Assembly: GCF_000720115.1 (NCBI RefSeq)
Contig: NZ_JOIR01000009.1
Location: forward strand, 62,001 to 126,000
Source: Streptomyces sp. NRRL F-2580
GTDB taxonomy: Bacteria; Actinomycetota; Actinomycetes; Streptomycetales; Streptomycetaceae
DNA length: 64,000 bases
Direction of reading: 5' to 3'
The notes beneath the pieces were generated by a model. That model ran no database searches and was not told the origin of the DNA. It saw only the letters and a program-made list of their open reading frames with translations. Below, one piece after another: positions 62,984 through 64,000 of the stretch. Every line of letters starts with the position of its first letter. The stretch's first letter is position 1. The position numbers and the translations under genes are program-made.

Positions 62984-63313
62984 TTAGTGCATGACGGCCA
63001 TGGCCAGCGCGCGGCGGGCGCGCATCGAGACGCGCTCGGCACGCCGCTGCATGCGGCGGGCCGCGACCAGGCGTACGGCGTGACGTTCGACGTCCACCTC
63101 ACGCATGAGCTCGTCCATATGGGCGCGAGCCAGGGCTTCTGGGATGAGTTGCATTTCGCGGGTCCTGTTCTGACGCGAGGTGTTCGCGCCGGCGGTGATG
63201 AAGTCTGCGTGGGCGGCGCCGTGGGGCTGCTCGCTCGTGATGTGGGGGGTCATGAGGGCCTGCTTCAGGGGGTCGTGCGTCAGGGGGCGGTCGATGGTTC
63301 CGATGGCGGTCAT
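62984..63313 (-). CDS. Small basic protein co-translated with wblC
   Basis: The 109-residue protein has a disordered first half and a basic amphipathic helix (ALARAHMDELMREVDVERHAVRLVAARRMQRRAERVSMRARRALAM). Its ATG overlaps the wblC stop (ATGA). No family recognised; the coupling suggests a role in the WblC response. Confidence 0.7.
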   Translation of the reverse strand: MTAIGTIDRPLTHDPLKQALMTPHITSEQPHGAAHADFITAGANTSRQNRTREMQLIPEALARAHMDELMREVDVERHAVRLVAARRMQRRAERVSMRARRALAMAVMH

Positions 63314-63681
63314 GCCGTGACAACCGGGTTCTTGCGCGGGCGGCCACGGGGCCGCTTGCGGGCGACGACGACACCCTGGACGAAGAGCTCGCCACCCCAG
63401 ACACCCCAGGGCTCGCGGCGCTCGACCGCTCCGGCGAGGCAGGCCTCGACCAGCGGGCAGGTGCGGCAGAGCGACTTGGCGTACTCGACGTCGGCCGGGG
63501 ACTCGGCGAAGAAGACCTCGGGGTCGAAGGTGCGGCAGGGAACGGGTACGCCGAGGTTCTCGATGGCGTCGTCGAGCGCGGTCAGCGCGGTCAGCGGGGT
63601 CAAGGTGTGGTCCTCCGGGACTGCGGGCGGGGAGATCGTGTGGGTCTGCGTTACGGACGGGGCGTGCGCTTCGAGTTGCAC
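63310..63681 (-). CDS. wblC: WhiB7-type antibiotic-resistance regulator WblC
   Basis: The 123-residue protein has cluster cysteines C49, C72, C75 and C81, the GVWGGELF turn and a C-terminal AT-hook (KRPRGRPRK, about 109-117). This AT-hook distinguishes WhiB7/WblC, which with the principal sigma factor activates ribosome-targeting-antibiotic resistance genes. It has a leader peptide and terminator upstream and a coupled downstream gene. Confidence 0.95.
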   Translation of the reverse strand: MQLEAHAPSVTQTHTISPPAVPEDHTLTPLTALTALDDAIENLGVPVPCRTFDPEVFFAESPADVEYAKSLCRTCPLVEACLAGAVERREPWGVWGGELFVQGVVVARKRPRGRPRKNPVVTA

Positions 63682-63710
63682 GGTGGTTTCTTCCTCGTCG
63701 TCTTGGTCGG

Positions 63711-63863
63711 CTAGTCGTTCCGGCCGGTCGGCCGGGTTCGGCTGTCACCTGGTTCTGCCAGTCCCGAGGCTCCTTCGCTGCCTTGCCCCCTGTTCGGGGA
63801 CAAACAGAAGGGCCGCGGATCCCGGGTGGGGTTCCGCGGCCCTGAAGGCGCCGGCCTGATCAT
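63711..63863 (-). CDS. wblC leader peptide (uORF)
   Basis: A 50-codon frame (MIRPAPSGPRNPTRDPRPFCL...) starts 5 nt after the preceding gene's stop and ends 29 nt before the wblC ATG. It reads straight through the terminator hairpin. Upstream ORFs that sense stalled ribosomes are known for whiB7/wblC genes. The first 22 codons are Pro/Arg-rich. Confidence 0.6.
   Translation of the reverse strand: MIRPAPSGPRNPTRDPRPFCLSPNRGQGSEGASGLAEPGDSRTRPTGRND
63801..63843 (-). terminator. Attenuator hairpin in the wblC leader
   Basis: AGGGCCGCGG (63834-63843 read in reverse) pairs with its complement (63809-63818) and is followed on the minus strand by TTCTGTTTG, a rho-independent-like tail. It lies inside the leader peptide frame, so ribosome position could decide whether it forms. 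Confidence 0.72.
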
Positions 63864-63867
63864 GCGA

Positions 63868-64000
63868 TCAGACTGGATCACTCCAGGGTTCGAGCCCACG
63901 GAAGGCCCACATCAGGTGGTGCTGCTGCTTCTTCGTCTGCTTCGTCTTGGCTCCGGCACCGGCTGCGGCCGCGAAGCCATAGGCGCCATGCGCCTGAGCT
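63868..64000 (-). CDS. C-terminal end of an unidentified protein (edge-truncated)
   Basis: The last 43 residues run to a TGA at 63868-63870. They are Ala/Gly-rich, then basic (AKTKQTKKQQ), ending HHLMWAFRGLEPWSDPV. I cannot identify the family. In other actinobacteria a UvrD-like helicase gene lies upstream of whiB7, so that is a synteny guess only. Confidence 0.55.
   Translation of the reverse strand, partial: AQAHGAYGFAAAAGAGAKTKQTKKQQHHLMWAFRGLEPWSDPV

Overview
The window is a 64 kb piece of chromosome from a high-G+C actinomycete, almost certainly a Streptomyces. The evidence is very strong GC3 bias, frequent GTG starts, leucine CTG/CTC use, two WhiB-like regulators (WblE and WblC), SigR/RsrA, a SigH-type stress sigma factor with its anti-sigma factor, the DasR/DasABC chitobiose regulon, and a cobalamin-riboswitch class Ia ribonucleotide reductase. 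From about 6.5 kb to the right end, gene content and order resemble, from memory, the conserved core of the S. coelicolor chromosome around sigH, wblE, das, nrdAB, sigR, aroA and wblC. No IS element, prophage, CRISPR array or large biosynthetic cluster was seen.

Left part (1-6.4 kb): 5' end of a family 2B encapsulin shell gene (edge-truncated), nsrR and hmpA with matching NsrR-type operators, a phage-like amidase, a small superinfection-immunity-like membrane protein, a PLP enzyme, and a divergent Na+/H+ antiporter / UBP-zinc-finger pair.

Regulatory and sugar block (6.5-23 kb): anti-sigma factor and SigH-type sigma factor behind a SigB-like promoter, diacylglycerol kinase-like protein, wblE, a PAS/HisKA_2 sensor kinase, a TetR/SDR pair in which the SDR lacks its catalytic Tyr, nagB, dasD, dasC, dasB, dasA, dasR, then cstA/ybdD. 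DasR-type dre sites lie before nagB and dasA, and one orphan site lies upstream of the sensor kinase.

DNA precursor block (23.2-28.9 kb): paired NrdR boxes 32 bp apart, a B12 riboswitch, nrdA, nrdB, a small opposing membrane gene and the AraC-type regulator nrdS.

Middle (28.9-44.3 kb): def, a TPR protein, an HD/HD-GYP pair, rsrA-sigR with a textbook SigR promoter, SRAP, M50 protease, aroA-rsgA, a Gdx/SugE-type exporter with a TetR, hisN, a CBS protein, katA/catR.

Right part (44.4-64 kb): two initiator tRNA genes bracketing a Sel1-repeat gene, a UPF0182 protein, YlbL-type protease, moaE, zincin-NUDIX pair, a TerD-AIM24 / AIM24 / AIM24 operon, a stand-alone ThiF-like E1 protein, an ABC1 kinase, and wblC with a leader peptide and attenuator.

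Two signals go beyond ordinary annotation. Short tandem duplications straddle four different stop codons (antiporter, nrdB, Sel1 gene, moaE). The TerD-AIM24 three-gene operon is a compact system with no well-described function. All coordinates and motifs come from reading the sequence; no database search was possible.
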